From assembly GCF_016920785.2 (NCBI RefSeq), contig NW_024609958.1, positions 3,161,000 to 3,224,999 of the forward strand: a stretch of DNA of 64,000 bases. The letters are read 5' to 3'. The DNA comes from Ixodes scapularis. Lineage: Eukaryota > Arthropoda > Arachnida > Ixodida > Ixodidae. Under the pieces are notes generated by a model. The model was not told the origin of the DNA. It was given only the letters and a program-made list of their open reading frames with translations, and made no database searches. The stretch's first letter is position 1. Each line of letters begins with the position of its first letter. A program made the translations under genes and the position numbers. Below, one piece after another: positions 42,205 to 52,741 of the stretch.

Positions 42205-42385
42205 GTTTGGTATGCGATGGACAGAAAGGGGAAAGGGAGGGGGCGGGGGGGGTATTGACACTCTGCTAGGGGGTGCAACACCACAAAGAAATGCAGCAGA
42301 GTAATACATCAGCGGTTGACGTCCGACAAATGTCTGCGATGGAAGAAGGCATGGCCAGTGCGACGCGAACGCCGGCTTTCAGCGT
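42205..42385. repeat. Dispersed repeat R3, copy 1
   Basis: It aligns to 52255-52405 in the same orientation: GCATGCGATGGA/GTATGCGATGGA, a G-rich stretch, GGTGCAACACCAC, ACATC-GGTT, TGCGATGGAAG and GACGCGAAC. R1 and R3 appear in the same order around 51.9-52.4 kb but 1.8 kb apart here, so they may be parts of one larger repeat. Confidence 0.6.
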
Positions 42386-42577
42386 TCGCGTAAGCAGTTC
42401 GGACCGGGTTAGCGAACAAAACTCGAGGAGGCACCTGGGTCCACATGTCGTCGAATCGCGGATGCAAACTTAGAAAAAAAAAACTTAGCAAATAATTAAA
42501 AAAAGATTAAACAGCCTGAATGGGTAAAGTACGTCTTAAAAAAAGAAATCACACCGAAATTTTTTTTTAAAGACCTA

Positions 42578-43057
42578 TTTGCTGCGTGAAACGAATTTGT
42601 AGTTCGCGTCCGCGGAAGCCGCCACTAATCACGTGGTAGACCTGCGCGCAGCCGCAAGTTACGCCGGCGCCGTTCAGCCTGCCGCTGAAGTTCCCAGAAC
42701 CAGAACTCCCACGCCGCCGCCGCAAGCTTCGCACGCTGAGCGGGGCGCGCCGCCGGCTGAACGCGTTTTCCGCGCCGCCGCCGGAATCAACACTTCGACG
42801 CGCCGGCGCTGTCAAATTCCGACCGGTGCTCGGGCCCATCACGTGGTGCTTGCGCTATTTCCGGAGCTTCCAATGGGCTTTAACAATTTTTTTTTTTCAT
42901 TTAAAACGAAAATTATTAAGTAACTTTTGAAGCCCACAGGAACCTCCCGAAAGAGCGCAAGCACCACGTGACTATAGTGGCCAGTCACGTGACTCTAGTA
43001 GCCACTTTTCAGCGGGCTCCCGTGGGCGCACAGTACAAATTCGTTTCGCGCCGTAAA
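42578..43057. repeat. Long inverted-repeat element, 480 bp (MITE-like)
   Basis: The outer arms share GAAACGAATTTGTA near the left end (42588) and its complement near the right end (43034-43047), followed inward by GCG-CC-CGG-AGCC and CACGTG blocks. A second inner arm pair (CACGTGGTGCTTGCGC at 42840, complement at 42955-42970) is about 84% complementary over 46 bases. The left half is very GC-rich. No transposase. Good candidate for a fold-back DNA element. Confidence 0.65.
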
Positions 43058-43159
43058 TATTGCCCTAAATTATTTTGTTTTCGTTGTAAATTTGCTTTAT
43101 GACATCCTTTTTTCATCTAGCTGTTTAATTTGTTTTCCTTGGCATCTGTCTTTTAAAGG

Positions 43160-43400
43160 GTGGGGTGCAACGTATGGAGGCGATGACGGCCGATGAAATG
43201 CGAACAGCGAATCGTTTAAGATGTCGGCTTGAACTTGAAATATTTGCTGGTCGTTGCTTGAAACAGAAATGCTTAACAAAGCTTATTTCATTGTTTTTCA
43301 TGGAGGATCGCGACGGCTTCACACGCTGGGCAAGGCAGGTTCAAGCTTCCCTTATGTGCTGATGTTTATGCAACATCTGACGTCAAGGCAAGATGGCGGA
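43160..43400. repeat. Dispersed repeat R4, copy 1
   Basis: It aligns to 59065-59320 in the same orientation. Shared blocks: AAATC/GAATCGT-TAAG/TGA, TGCTGGTCGTTGCTTGA, CGCGACGGC, TCAAGC-TCCC, TGATGTTTA/TGATGCTTA-CAACAT and TCTGACGTC-CAAGATGGCG. Unknown family, substantial divergence. Confidence 0.6.
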
Positions 43401-43990
43401 CTAGTAAAATTAATACTAATTTTGTGGTACGTATAGCCCTGTTAATAACACAACAAGGCCCAAAAATGCCTAAATATATCTGTAATGTTCTACGAAGGAT
43501 ATTTTTGAGAATGTAAACCGGAATATTGAATTCATATTTTTTTTTAGCCAGATAGAAACCAAATAAATATTAAGATGGGACTAGCAAAATAAACAGCGAA
43601 CAAAATCCCACTTGCAACAAGGATTTTCCAATGCTTTGATATACCACTCTCGTAAATGTTTTTTATACGGTAGGCTGTAACATACGTTCAAAAGGACAAA
43701 ACCAGACATGTACACGGTTCTCCCAAAAGTAAATAAATACCGTGACTGTCAAAAACTAACTAATTACTTTACTTGTTATGGAATCTCAAAAGGAACACCT
43801 TACTTTACATCAAAAGTAGCGGGTTGCTTTTCTCGTTACTTTGACGACGAAATACACAACTTCTTTTGTTTCATACTTTATTGTTTTATATGCAGTAGTC
43901 GTTGCACTTAAATGTGTGCCTCTTAAAGTTTTCATCAATTAAGTTTCCCCGCTTCGTTGACAATAGATCTCCGGCGACGCTGAAGAGTGT
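43401..43990. other. No recognisable feature
   Basis: AT-rich; short frames only. Confidence 0.4.
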
Positions 43991-44226
43991 AGCAGCCAAC
44001 CTTAGTTTCTAAGGTTGGCTTACCTTAGCACAGCGCTACGTTCCGGGCCGAACTCGCGATCATCTGAATTCCAGAACGTCTACTCAATCCGCCGGCAAGC
44101 GAAGAACAATTTGATAATAAGAGGAGTGAAAAACACGTCTCCCGTAAATTTCATCCATTACTGGCTCTGATGAACGTCGTATCGTAGTGATTTTCAGACC
44201 GCCGAGAACACGAACGCTTTGCACAT
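43991..44226. repeat. Dispersed repeat R2, copy 2, split by the LTR element
   Basis: The left part ends with CGCTTTGCACAT at 44226; the right part resumes after the second ACAT at 50330 with GCATATTCCAGGAGTGG. Copy 1 at 40.8 kb reads CGCTTTGCA then GAGGCATCTTCCAGAGTAG without interruption. Confidence 0.75.
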
Positions 44227-45010
44227 TGTTGCGATAGGCCTTGGCGAAGGTCACGTCCTTCCTCCACCCGACGGGGTTTGGCCTTCGCATTTAGGATCGG
44301 CGACCGGCCGTCTGAGCCGTTGGTGACAGAACACGTCGCCCGGCGCCGCGTAGACGCCGCCACACCTGGGAGCGGAGCTGAGACGGACTCTTCTCTCTGG
44401 CTGCGGGGGTCAGTCGATCCATGAACCAGCTGCCCTGCCGGGAGAGGATTCCGGGGGACGACGACGGCGGCGGGACTTCCGGCCGAGTACGTTCGGCTCA
44501 AGTTTTCGTCCGGCGCCACTTGCGAATTATCCCGCTAAACCTTTCCCGAGCCACGACGCCGCATAATGAGGGGATCATCTCCATCACGGTCAACGTCTCA
44601 CGAGCTGACAGCGGACCCTTCGTCACCGACTCCTGGCGCGGCTTACCGAGGTCAAGAATGCCCCGGCGCCGGATCGGGAAGCCCGTCCGACGCTGCAGTG
44701 TGTGCGTGTATGTGTGTGCGCGCTCGAGAGGATGAGTGGGGGCGGGGCCTGAACATGATGTTCGTTGGCAGTTCGGCCACCATTGGCTGCTAACCGCTGG
44801 AACATCAACAGCGACTGTATAAAAAGAGCAAACGAGAGGCCGCGAGGTGTGCTCTCCGACGAACAAGAAACGTCTGTACATATGTCATAAAACAGAGTTT
44901 ATCGCGAGACAATCTCCCGTCTCCTGATGTCCCTGCCTGGAGTCGGCCTGCGGTTCCTGTCCTCGCCTGGCCCTGCCTGAGGCTGCCTGGGGAACTGCTC
45001 GGTCGCAACA
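44227..45010 (+). repeat. 5' LTR
   Basis: 784 bases, TG...CA with 8-bp inverted ends. It holds a promoter-like segment near its right third: inverted CCAAT (ATTGG, about 44781), TATAAAA at 44818-44824 and a purine-rich start region. It is nearly identical to 49542-50325. Short open frames inside it occur in both LTRs and are taken as chance. Confidence 0.95.
44818..44824 (+). promoter_or_regulatory. TATA box of the 5' LTR
   Basis: TATAAAA with an inverted CCAAT about 35 bases upstream. The equivalent box in the 3' LTR is at 50133-50139. Confidence 0.55.
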
Positions 45011-45012
45011 AC

Positions 45013-45030
45013 TGGTGGGCAGCGGCGGGA
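45013..45030 (+). other. Putative primer-binding site
   Basis: TGGTGGGCAGCGGCGGGA begins 2 bases after the LTR end. TGG complements the universal CCA end of tRNAs, as in gypsy-type elements. The tRNA species was not identified. Confidence 0.55.
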
Positions 45031-45207
45031 TGACGTGCCTGCTCATGGTTCCTGGTACGGGTGAGTGCTTTGCAGTTTTCCCTTGATTTGCCAGACCTTT
45101 TGCTCAGTGTTAGGTACGCGAGTAGAAGGCTGCCCTTTCGGCTCAGAAAACGCGAAGTTCAAGCTGACTGAGTTAGATAGGGGAGGGAGATTGCGACACT
45201 CGGGATC

Positions 45208-47531
45208 ATGGAAGTCAGTAAGCTACGCATTCCTGAGTTGGTGGCGGTATGCGAGGAGCTTGGTATAAGCGTGGGGCAGGCAAAGCGAAGGAAGCCGATC
45301 ATGGGGCTACTTCGCGAAAAGGAAGTGTCCGACGTAGGGCTTCAGGGGGCTTGGGAGCTGATTCGGGAGCGGGACGAAAGAGCGAAGGCTGAAAAGCAGG
45401 AGCGGGACGAAAGAGCGAAGGCTGAAAAGCGGGAGCGGGACGAAAGAGTGAAGGCTGAAAAGCAGGAGCGGGACGAAAAGCGCGAACGTGAACGCGAGAA
45501 GCGGGTTCGTGAATTGGCAGAGGAAAGGCTCGAGATTGAAACGTTGATGCAGGAAGTTCGGTCTCAAAGAAGAACGGTAGTAGTAGAGGTCACAGACTCG
45601 AAGTACCCAGCAGCGACATTTCCTCACTGGTTCACGTACGAGGGTGATCCGAAGCCACGAGAAAAAGACCTTGTGTCCAGGAGGGAAAGAGCGGTTGCAC
45701 TAAGCGGTGCTAGACCGCGTCAGGTAGCGGCAGAGACGGTGGGTCAGAAAGAAAAGGTTGAAGAGGAAGAGTTCAATTTAACCGACGACCAGGGTCTTCG
45801 TGCCGACGGGACTACCCACGCCGTTCCGCACAACGCCGACTCCAGACCTGAAGCGCTGGAAGTTGGAGGGGATCCCGCCAAGGGAAGAGAAGAGGCCTCT
45901 CAAGCATCTGACGTCTGCTTCCTGGGGGACGAAGACAAGGTCAGCATGGTGATGCCGCCGCGGAAGTCTATCCAACTCGAGGAAAGCAACGTGGAGAAGT
46001 CAGCGGATGGGGAGGCGGAGCAGGAAGTGGGTCGTCCTGGCCGTCCCCCGTGGAACTCCGAGACCAAGCCGGGGCTGGACGAGCGAGACCAGAGTCAGGG
46101 GTGCTCAGAAAAAGCGTCCTGTTCGAGCCGTCCTTCTGGAAAGAAGGAACAGAAGAGGAAGCAGTGCAGGGTCAGTGTTTTCCGTCCTGCTCCGAACGAT
46201 TCTGATCAGCAACGTCAACAGAGGCGCGACCCGTCGAGCCAGAAGCAGAAGTCGTCCAGGCCGGAAAGGGGGAAGCGCGGAGGCACCCATCCCAAGGATC
46301 CATCAGCCGGCGGCGGCTGCAAGAGAAAGGGATCCAAGGGGAACGCGGAGAGAACCAGGCTGGATGAGGAAAATCCGGAGCAGGGTCCTCGAAAACCTCG
46401 TCTCCATCGCAGAACGACATCGGGTGTCCGTCCAGACGGAAAAGACATAGGAGGAAGAGGCAGCCCGAGATCAGCGTTCTCCGTCCTGGTGCGGACATTT
46501 CTGATGAAGGGCAGTTTTGGAAATCTGGCAAAGGCGAGTCTCGCAGAAGGGAGCTGTCGTCGAGACTGGGACACAGAAATCCCGCGGATATTCATCCCAA
46601 GGAAGTATTTACGGACAGCGGCTGCGAAAGCAAGGGGCTTGGCTGCGACAAGGAAGAGTTAAGTCTGGGCAAGCGAGAGGATCCGAAGCGCAGGCGGTCC
46701 GAGAGGTCATCCCGATTATGGCACGGCAAGTCTGATGGCGACAATTCAGGCGCCGACATGAGCGGGCCGTTCACCCAAAAGAGACACAAGAAGAGAGGGC
46801 TGCGCAGGGTCGGTGCCTTCCAATCCGGCCCGGCCCCATCCAATCAACAACGTCACCAGAAGCTGAAGAGGAGCAACTCCAGAAAGAGAAAGCCGTCGTC
46901 TGGGCTGGGAGACGGAAATCGTGAAGATATCCACCCCAAGAAAGCACCAACCGACAGCGGCTGGAGGAGCAAGGAGCACAGCGGTGACGCTAGGAAGCCA
47001 AAGCTGAAAAAGCAAAAAGGTTCGAAGCAGCGGCGCTTTAAGAGGCTCAGTGTGCGCAACTCCAGAAAGTTCTCTTCGAGGCCGGAAGAAAGCAAACGCC
47101 AGAGCACCTATCACAAGGAGCCATCGATCCAGACCGGAAGTGCGAGCAACGGGCCTGGAGGCGACACCAGCAAATCTACACTAGATGCGGAAATGACGAG
47201 ACAGAGCCGCTCGGACGAGAAGAACGAGGGCTGCGAGGAGTCACGCAGCGTAAGGAAGCCGAGAGTCAAGCCGTCAGATTTGTCTCATGCTTCCACGACG
47301 AGAAGAGATGATCAACAGAATGCAGGAACCTTGCTGGACAAATCCTCAATCTCGTCCAAGTACCTCGGGTCCTATGAGTACGTGATCGCCTCGCGCTTGT
47401 TCTTCAGCGGGAGATTAAGGCAGATGCGGAAATCAAGTCAGAACTTTCCGACTGTGGCTTTGAGGAAACTTTCGAGTCTGGGGACCAGGGCTTTTCTGGT
47501 GAGAGTGGCACCGAGAACAGACTGGGTGTAG
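45208..47531 (+). pseudogene. Gag-type N-terminus fused to a basic tandem-repeat region, one frameshift
   Basis: About 774 codons. Residues 1-50 (LRIPELVAVCEELGI...) resemble the N-terminal helical domain of gag proteins of tick gypsy-type elements. Next is a charged coiled coil with three 11-residue ERDERAKAEKQ-type repeats (about residues 53-100), then an acidic linker. From about residue 300 comes a Lys/Arg/Ser-rich region with four imperfect repeats, each holding a HPK-like core (near 46290, 46596, 46935, 47112) and a D-S-G segment. No capsid major-homology region or zinc knuckle is visible. A 1-base deletion near 46440-46450 shifts the frame; after it the repeat units stay open to the TAG at 47531. 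The basic region might bind RNA (inferred). Confidence 0.6.
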
Positions 47532-49541
47532 GTTAGAGCGCAACTTCTCGCCAGTGAAAGCAGACGAGGCAGAGGCCGCCAGAAAAGGGGAAGGCTTAAT
47601 TTGAATGTCTTTTCCTGAAGTCGGCTTAGCAAGTGGTATGCATAGCTTTTCTTTTTTCGGGAGTCTGATTTTTGCGTGTTGTTCGGCTTCAGTTCGTTGT
47701 GTCGGCGGTAGAGTTCTTTTAAAGCGGTTTTAGCCTCGGTATAGTTTGCCTTATGGAGGAGGCGCTTGAATTTAATAGGGATATGTCCTATGTAATGGTG
47801 AATTCCGCTCGCAGATCTCGAGCGCTCCAAAAGCGCTCCACTTGGAGCGCGCATATTCCGCTCGCAGATCTGGCTCAAGTTGGTCATCTTCCGCTCGTAG
47901 ATCTCTGGCAGCGCCCGCTCCACGGAGCGCCCCAAATTCCGCCGAACTTGCTCTGCGGGATTTCACAGATCTCTCCGGAAGTTGGCAGAGCGGCCCACGT
48001 GATTTCCGTCTAAATCGGCGGTGCGCATGCGCGGCGAGGTTGGAGAGATCGGCGGGCCGGTCGCCTACCAGTACCGGTCGGGCCACGGTCGGGTCGTGGA
48101 GTTGGATCTGTTCGGGTGCGTCGGTTGTTTACTCTGGACTGTGACGGCTCGAACGCTTCTGCCACGCGTAGATCTGGGATAAAAAGCCGGGAATGTGGAG
48201 CGTGGCAATTCGTAAGCGCTGACATCTGTGATCGTGAGAGGAAGAACGACAGAAAAGCCGGAGGCAGACACAAGGTTAGGCCTATTCATTCTGCAGCCAG
48301 TGATTGTTTACCTTTTTACGCTGCATTCCGTCGGCGTTTTTCCGTGAAATAAAGCAAGAAGTGGTTAGGCAACGACCGCGCAAGTGATGGTTTGTTACCT
48401 CCGTTTTTATTAAAGTCGTACTATAAATCTGAACTCCACCGCTGGCAATCGCTGTCCGTGCCCCGCCGCTTCGAGGCGGCCGAAAGGTATGTGACGGTGC
48501 CGAACGCGGACGTCTTCGTTATTTGTGACATGGGCGCCGTGGTACGTATAATTTCGCCCGGCCTGTGTCGCGTGTTACTTCTGCAGCTAAGCAGTGACAG
48601 TTGTCACTGGTCGTCGGAAAGATCAGCCGGCTGAGGCGTTGGTGGGCTGGTCAAGTTCGAGCAGCGGCCATCTTGTACGGCGGAGGGAGAAGGGGTGGGG
48701 AGGGGTGTGGGGGAGGTCGCGAGGTCGCTCCCAAAATGCAAGTTTATCTTCCCCTCGTCGATTCGGAGCGGGTCCCACGGAGCGGAATTTTGCCTCCCTC
48801 GCGGATTTTGGAAAGCGCTCCAGATCTACGAGTGGAATTCACCATGAGTTACGTAACGGTACGTAATGTGTTCTTTTCACGGGAGTCCGTTTTCGCGTTT
48901 TGTTGAGCCGCAGTGCGATGTGTTAGCAAGCTCTAAAGTTTATCTCGCTTCACGGTAGTAAGCCTTCGAGGCGAGGTAAAAAGGGGCATAGCTAAAAGAG
49001 GAACGCTGATTATCTAAGCCGGGGCTTCTAAGACGTGAACGAGCTCCATGATCGGATTGTACAAATTTGTAAAGTTTTTTTTGTTTGTTTCATATCCTTG
49101 GAAAGGGTCATCTTGATTTTGTGATTGTGTTTTTGTGTCAAAGCACGCTACCATAACTTTTGTTTCTGTTTGCCTGGTTTAGGGTATGGTTTACTTTAGG
49201 GGGCTTATTGACAGCCTGAGCTCGAGTGTCAAGTGAGGGAGATTTTAGGTAGTAGGTGGAGGGGGGTTGTCTTTATTTTTTTGGTCTGGCGGATCGGGGG
49301 AGGAAAGCAAAGCACTTGTCACTACTGGGATCGTGACTTGCTGTGTTTGTCTCGCCCACGCCTTCCTCTTGTGACCTGAGTTGAGGTCCCCCACTCCAGA
49401 GATTTGGACCCGACCCTCGCCTACGTCTCAAGGCAGGAAATGATCACCGGACCCTCTCCCAAGAAAGCGAGGCACTCATCGAGTCAGCGCAGCAGTGTGG
49501 GACTGCTGCCCTCCTGATGAGCTCAGTGGCGGCGGAGGTGT
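47532..49541 (+). other. Non-coding internal region before the 3' LTR
   Basis: No gene recognised. Its main feature is a fold-back block (47795-48845). Between the arms, 48,010-48,360 has an LTR- or promoter-like look: a CATGCGC-rich start, GATAAAAAG at about 48178 and AAATAAAG near 48349. From 48,900 to 49,541 the sequence is unremarkable; the last bases before the LTR (GGCGGCGGAGGTG) could serve as a weak polypurine tract. Confidence 0.5.
47795..48845. repeat. Nested fold-back element with CCGCTCGYAGATCT motifs
   Basis: ATGGTGAATTCC followed by GCTCGCAGATCT at 47795-47818 faces its complement at about 48822-48845 (about 31 of 34 positions). The motif CCGCTCGYAGATCT also occurs directly at 47805, 47858 and 47890. 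This looks like an element inserted in the LTR retrotransposon's interior, or an inverted duplication. No target duplication could be fixed. Confidence 0.5.
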
Positions 49542-50325
49542 TGTTGCGATAGGCCTTGGCGAAGGTCACGTCCTTCCTCCACCCGACGGGGTTTGGCCTT
49601 CGCATTTAGGATCGGCGACCGGCCGTCTGAGCCGTTGGTGACAGAACACGTCACCCGGCGCCGCGTAGACGCCGCCACACCTGGGAGCGGAGCTGAGCCG
49701 GACTCTTCTCTCTGGCTGCGGGGGTCAGTCGATCTATGAACCAGCTGCCCTGCCGGGAGAGGATTCCGGGGGACGACGACGGCGGCGGGACTTCCGGCCG
49801 AGTACGTTCGGCTCAAGTTTTCGTCCGGCGCCACTTGCGGATTATCCCGCTAAACCTTTCCCGAGCCACGACGCCGCATAATGAGGGGATCATCTCCATC
49901 ACGGTCAACGTCTCACGAGCTGACAGCGGACCCTTCGTCACCGACACCTGGCGCGGCTTACCGAGGTCAAGAATGCCCCGGCGCCGGATCGGGAAGCCCG
50001 TCCGACGCTGCAGTGTGTGCGTGTATGTGTGTGCGCGCTCGAGAGGATGAGTGGGGGCGGGGCCTGAACATGATGTTCGTTGGCAGTTCGGCCACCATTG
50101 GCTGCCAACCGCTGGAACATCAACAGCGACTGTATAAAAAGAGCAATCGAGAGGCCGCGAGGTGTGCTCTCCGACGAACAAGAAACGTCTGTACATATGT
50201 CATAAAACAGAGTTTATCGCGAGACAACCTCCCGTCTCCTGATGTCCCTGCCTGGAGTCGGCATGCGGTTCCTGTCCTCGCCTGGCCCTGCCTGAGGCTG
50301 CCTGGGGAACTCCTCGGTCGCAACA
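49542..50325 (+). repeat. 3' LTR
   Basis: 784 bases, same length as the 5' LTR, TG...CA ends, followed by the ACAT duplication. TATAAAA lies at 50133-50139. Confidence 0.95.
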
Positions 50326-50329
50326 ACAT

Positions 50330-50960
50330 GCATATTCCAGGAGTGGAAAGTTTGCCAGCTTATTTATATCCCAGTTTGTAGGCGTGTTCCTCGCAACGGG
50401 AAATTCCGTGAGAATTTTCTCGCCAATGGTAGCTTTGGTAGCAAGTGGGAGGAGACAAAAATTGCACCTGTGAACTTTGCCCTTACACTGAATTTGGGGA
50501 GCATTCTCCCGCCCTTAAAATAAATACAGTAAACAATGTGCGTCTAAAAACATCTGCTTTTATTTATTGACGTTCGTACCTGCGTAATTTTTTTTCTTAA
50601 GCCTTGTTTAGTTCTTCGGGTATTTTTTTGAAAAAAGAACACGATGTGCCTCTAAAACTTGATAATCTACGCTGTGTGCACTTTTTACAGTAGCAGACTA
50701 TGCAGGGATTTGTCCTAAAGAAGTGTTTCGTTATCGCCAGAAAGACAAGGTTCTCTTCGAGGGAAAGCCGTATCACCCAGCGCAGTGTAGTCCGTTTCAC
50801 TTCGAGTCCCACCACAGACTACGCTACGACCCTATAGGAAGCCAATCAAGCAGCTCTGAAAGTGCATCGTCACGGCGATAATCGTTCTTAAGCGTTTCTT
50901 TGTAGCCAAAAAAAAAAAATGGCGCACAGAGAACGCGTTGCAATTGATCTCCTGCGCTGA
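50330..50960. other. Continuation of repeat R2, then no recognisable gene
   Basis: The first 50 bases continue repeat R2. The rest has no domain-bearing frame. Confidence 0.45.
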
Positions 50961-50964
50961 AGCT

Positions 50965-51033
50965 GGATGGATGGATGGATGAATACGGCTGAGCCCTTTG
51001 GATCGGGCGGTAGCTTACGCCACCTAGCCATTT
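50965..51033 (-). mobile_element. Short 3' remnant of a minus-strand LINE
   Basis: A (GGAT)n tract at 50965-50981 and an adjacent stem-loop GGTGGC-GTAA-GCTACC (51024-51009 on the minus strand, GNRA-type loop) look like the tail and 3' hairpin of a LINE in minus orientation. Only the last 70 bases or so are recognisable. I-group and RTE-type ends in arthropods can look like this; the family is not assigned. Confidence 0.4.
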
Positions 51034-51123
51034 TGTTTTACCATTTAAGCTTAGAATATTTAAATGTGAAATCGTTGAAGCTTTCAAAGCTTTGAAGGTA
51101 TCATGGCGCCCTCCGGTGGCGGT

Positions 51124-51562
51124 TATAGTACGGTGCCTGGATCGCGTCTCCGACTGGTGTATTCAGCGCCCTATGCTGCCTATACATCAAAAGTTGTCCC
51201 GAAGTGGCAACAAATGACGTCAGAGAAGCCGGAGTGTCATGCTGTAGCCTGTCGCGATCTTGGCGGTTGGCCGCAGAAATGCTGGCGAAAAGCACGAGCG
51301 AACGCGAGTGTCGCTGTCGTCACGGCGTCCCAGGCGTCCACACTGTTTGCTGCCGGAACTTCCGTGGACTGTCGAAGTGAAGAGCGGCCTGCAGCAGAAC
51401 AGGCGTCTACTATAACCGCCACAGCTGTTGGGACGCCGCCAGGGTCGCGACCGGCGAGAGCATGACACTTCTATGACGTCATCATGCGGAAATCAAGGGA
51501 CCACTTTTTTGGGCGCGGTAAACACACCAGTCGGAAACGCGTTACAGGCACCATAGTTATAG
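51124..51562. repeat. Inverted-repeat element, about 440 bp (MITE-like)
   Basis: Arms of about 50 bp: left TATAGTACGGTGCCTGGATC...CGACTGGTGT...GCGCC (51124-51170), right complement from GGGCGCGG at 51511 to CACCATAGTTATA at 51562. About 75-80% complementary. The interior has TGACGTCA at both sides and an open frame without similarity. The termini are not fixed exactly. Confidence 0.6.
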
Positions 51563-51934
51563 AGTGCCTAAGCAGTGTTGCCAGTTTAGCGGTTTTCCCG
51601 CTATAAAACTAACAATCTTCTTAGTCGTCTACTTAAAAAAAGAAAAATGGCCGTTTTGCAGGCTGTTTCGATTTTAAGCGGTTTCAAATCATATGTTAGC
51701 TTTCTTTCAGACGATCTCAAATTTCCTCGATTTTACATTTGTGCATAATAATTAACTCAATTTCTGTGGGAAGTTAGAGTCGCGGGGTCGCCATAATTGC
51801 TTACTTTCACTCGTTCGTCAAAGAAATAAAACAAATCTGCCGAAGGCGTCGTGGGCGCATCTTCACGACTACATATTTGAGCCGCCTTGTCCATGTACCC
51901 AAGAACAACTTAGTAAATATGCAAGTTCTTAAAG

Positions 51935-52240
51935 GCGAAATATTGATGGTCATTGGTTTTTATCCAATTTTCACCGCTTGCCAAATATACACCCGTGAGT
52001 ATGTCTACGAAATATTGGATAAAAATAAAAATATATACATATATATATATATATTATTTAGAGAAAACGATTTTTAAAGTGCGTGTACACCTTCGAATCA
52101 CTTTCTGCCGCTCTACTGGCAACAACGAGCAGGGGTGCTCCTGACGTCAAATGCTGCAACCAAGAGCAGACGACGCTCCCTAGCTACTCCACGGAGTTGT
52201 GCGTTGCAGTGATAGTGAACGGGTGTGGTTCAGCCATTAT
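51935..52240. repeat. Dispersed repeat R1, copy 2
   Basis: Partner of 40126-40420, same orientation; it contains an AT dinucleotide expansion at about 52036-52054 absent from copy 1. Confidence 0.6.
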
Positions 52241-52254
52241 GGTTCTGGATTAGG

Positions 52255-52405
52255 CTGTTCGCGGCATGCGATGGAGGGTGGGGGGAATCCGTGACGGGCT
52301 GTGGGGTGTGCAACCACCACGAAGGAATACAAGAGAGTGACATCCTATCGGTTTCCGACCAAGAGGTCTTTGCGACGGAAGTGGGGCCGAGCAGTCTGAC
52401 GCGAA
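52255..52405. repeat. Dispersed repeat R3, copy 2
   Basis: Partner of 42205-42385. Similarity stops near 52405, where the following sequence begins abruptly, suggesting an insertion boundary. Confidence 0.6.
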
Positions 52406-52741
52406 CACTGAGGTGAGAACAACGTTTATTTAAACCAAGGACAAACGCCAGTCCCCAAAGCGGGGCCCACGCCTGTCCGACACCACACAAAAGACAGCCC
52501 CCAGACATATTTGGGCGCGAGCCACCGCGAAATCCGTGCCCCGAATGGCGCGGGGCAGCAAGTTCAAAGAGAAACTCGGCACGCGCCACCCGAACCACGA
52601 ACACCGTGGCGACTCGCGTCCGCAGGCCATCCCCCGCACGATGAATGAGCAGCGCGACCCGGCCCAAGGGACCGACGCGGCGTGGTCGCTCTCAAGCGTG
52701 GCGTCTACGTCCTTGGCGGCGTGAAATGATGATGTGTTTCA
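52405..52741 (-). other. Unassigned GC-rich segment with minus-strand AATAAA
   Basis: Between the end of repeat R3 and the stop codon of the minus-strand LINE. On the minus strand it reads as a GC-rich segment ending with AATAAACGTTG (AATAAA at 52430-52425), so it may be the LINE's 3' UTR or an LTR remnant. ATCATCAT just after the LINE stop codon (52737-52727) could instead be the LINE's own tail. Confidence 0.35.

Larger units (their letters stand above)
44223..50329 (+). mobile_element. Complete LTR retrotransposon, pol-less (non-autonomous)
   Basis: Two 784-bp direct LTRs (44227-45010, 49542-50325) enclose 4.5 kb. Ends are TGTTGCGA...TCGCAACA. The target duplication is ACAT at 44223-44226 and 50326-50329. 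By eye the LTRs differ at about ten positions, so the insertion is moderately young. Just inside the 5' LTR is a TGG-starting primer-binding-like site. The internal region codes for one gag-like N-terminus with basic repeats and lacks any protease, reverse transcriptase, RNase H or integrase motif. A 4-base duplication and the gag start resemble Ty3/gypsy elements; classification is inferred. Confidence 0.9.

Noticed and set aside
44421..44735. 104-codon frame present in both LTRs (also 49736-50050)
   Set aside because: Its duplication follows from the LTR duplication; it shows no domain and overlaps the promoter region.
47438..47935. 165-codon minus-strand frame in the LTR element
   Set aside because: It overlaps the end of the gag-like ORF and the fold-back arm, has no recognisable domain and is probably chance in a GC-rich region.
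47753..48352. Possible host gene promoter with CpG-rich sequence
   Set aside because: It lies inside a delimited LTR retrotransposon and between fold-back arms; no coding exon follows.
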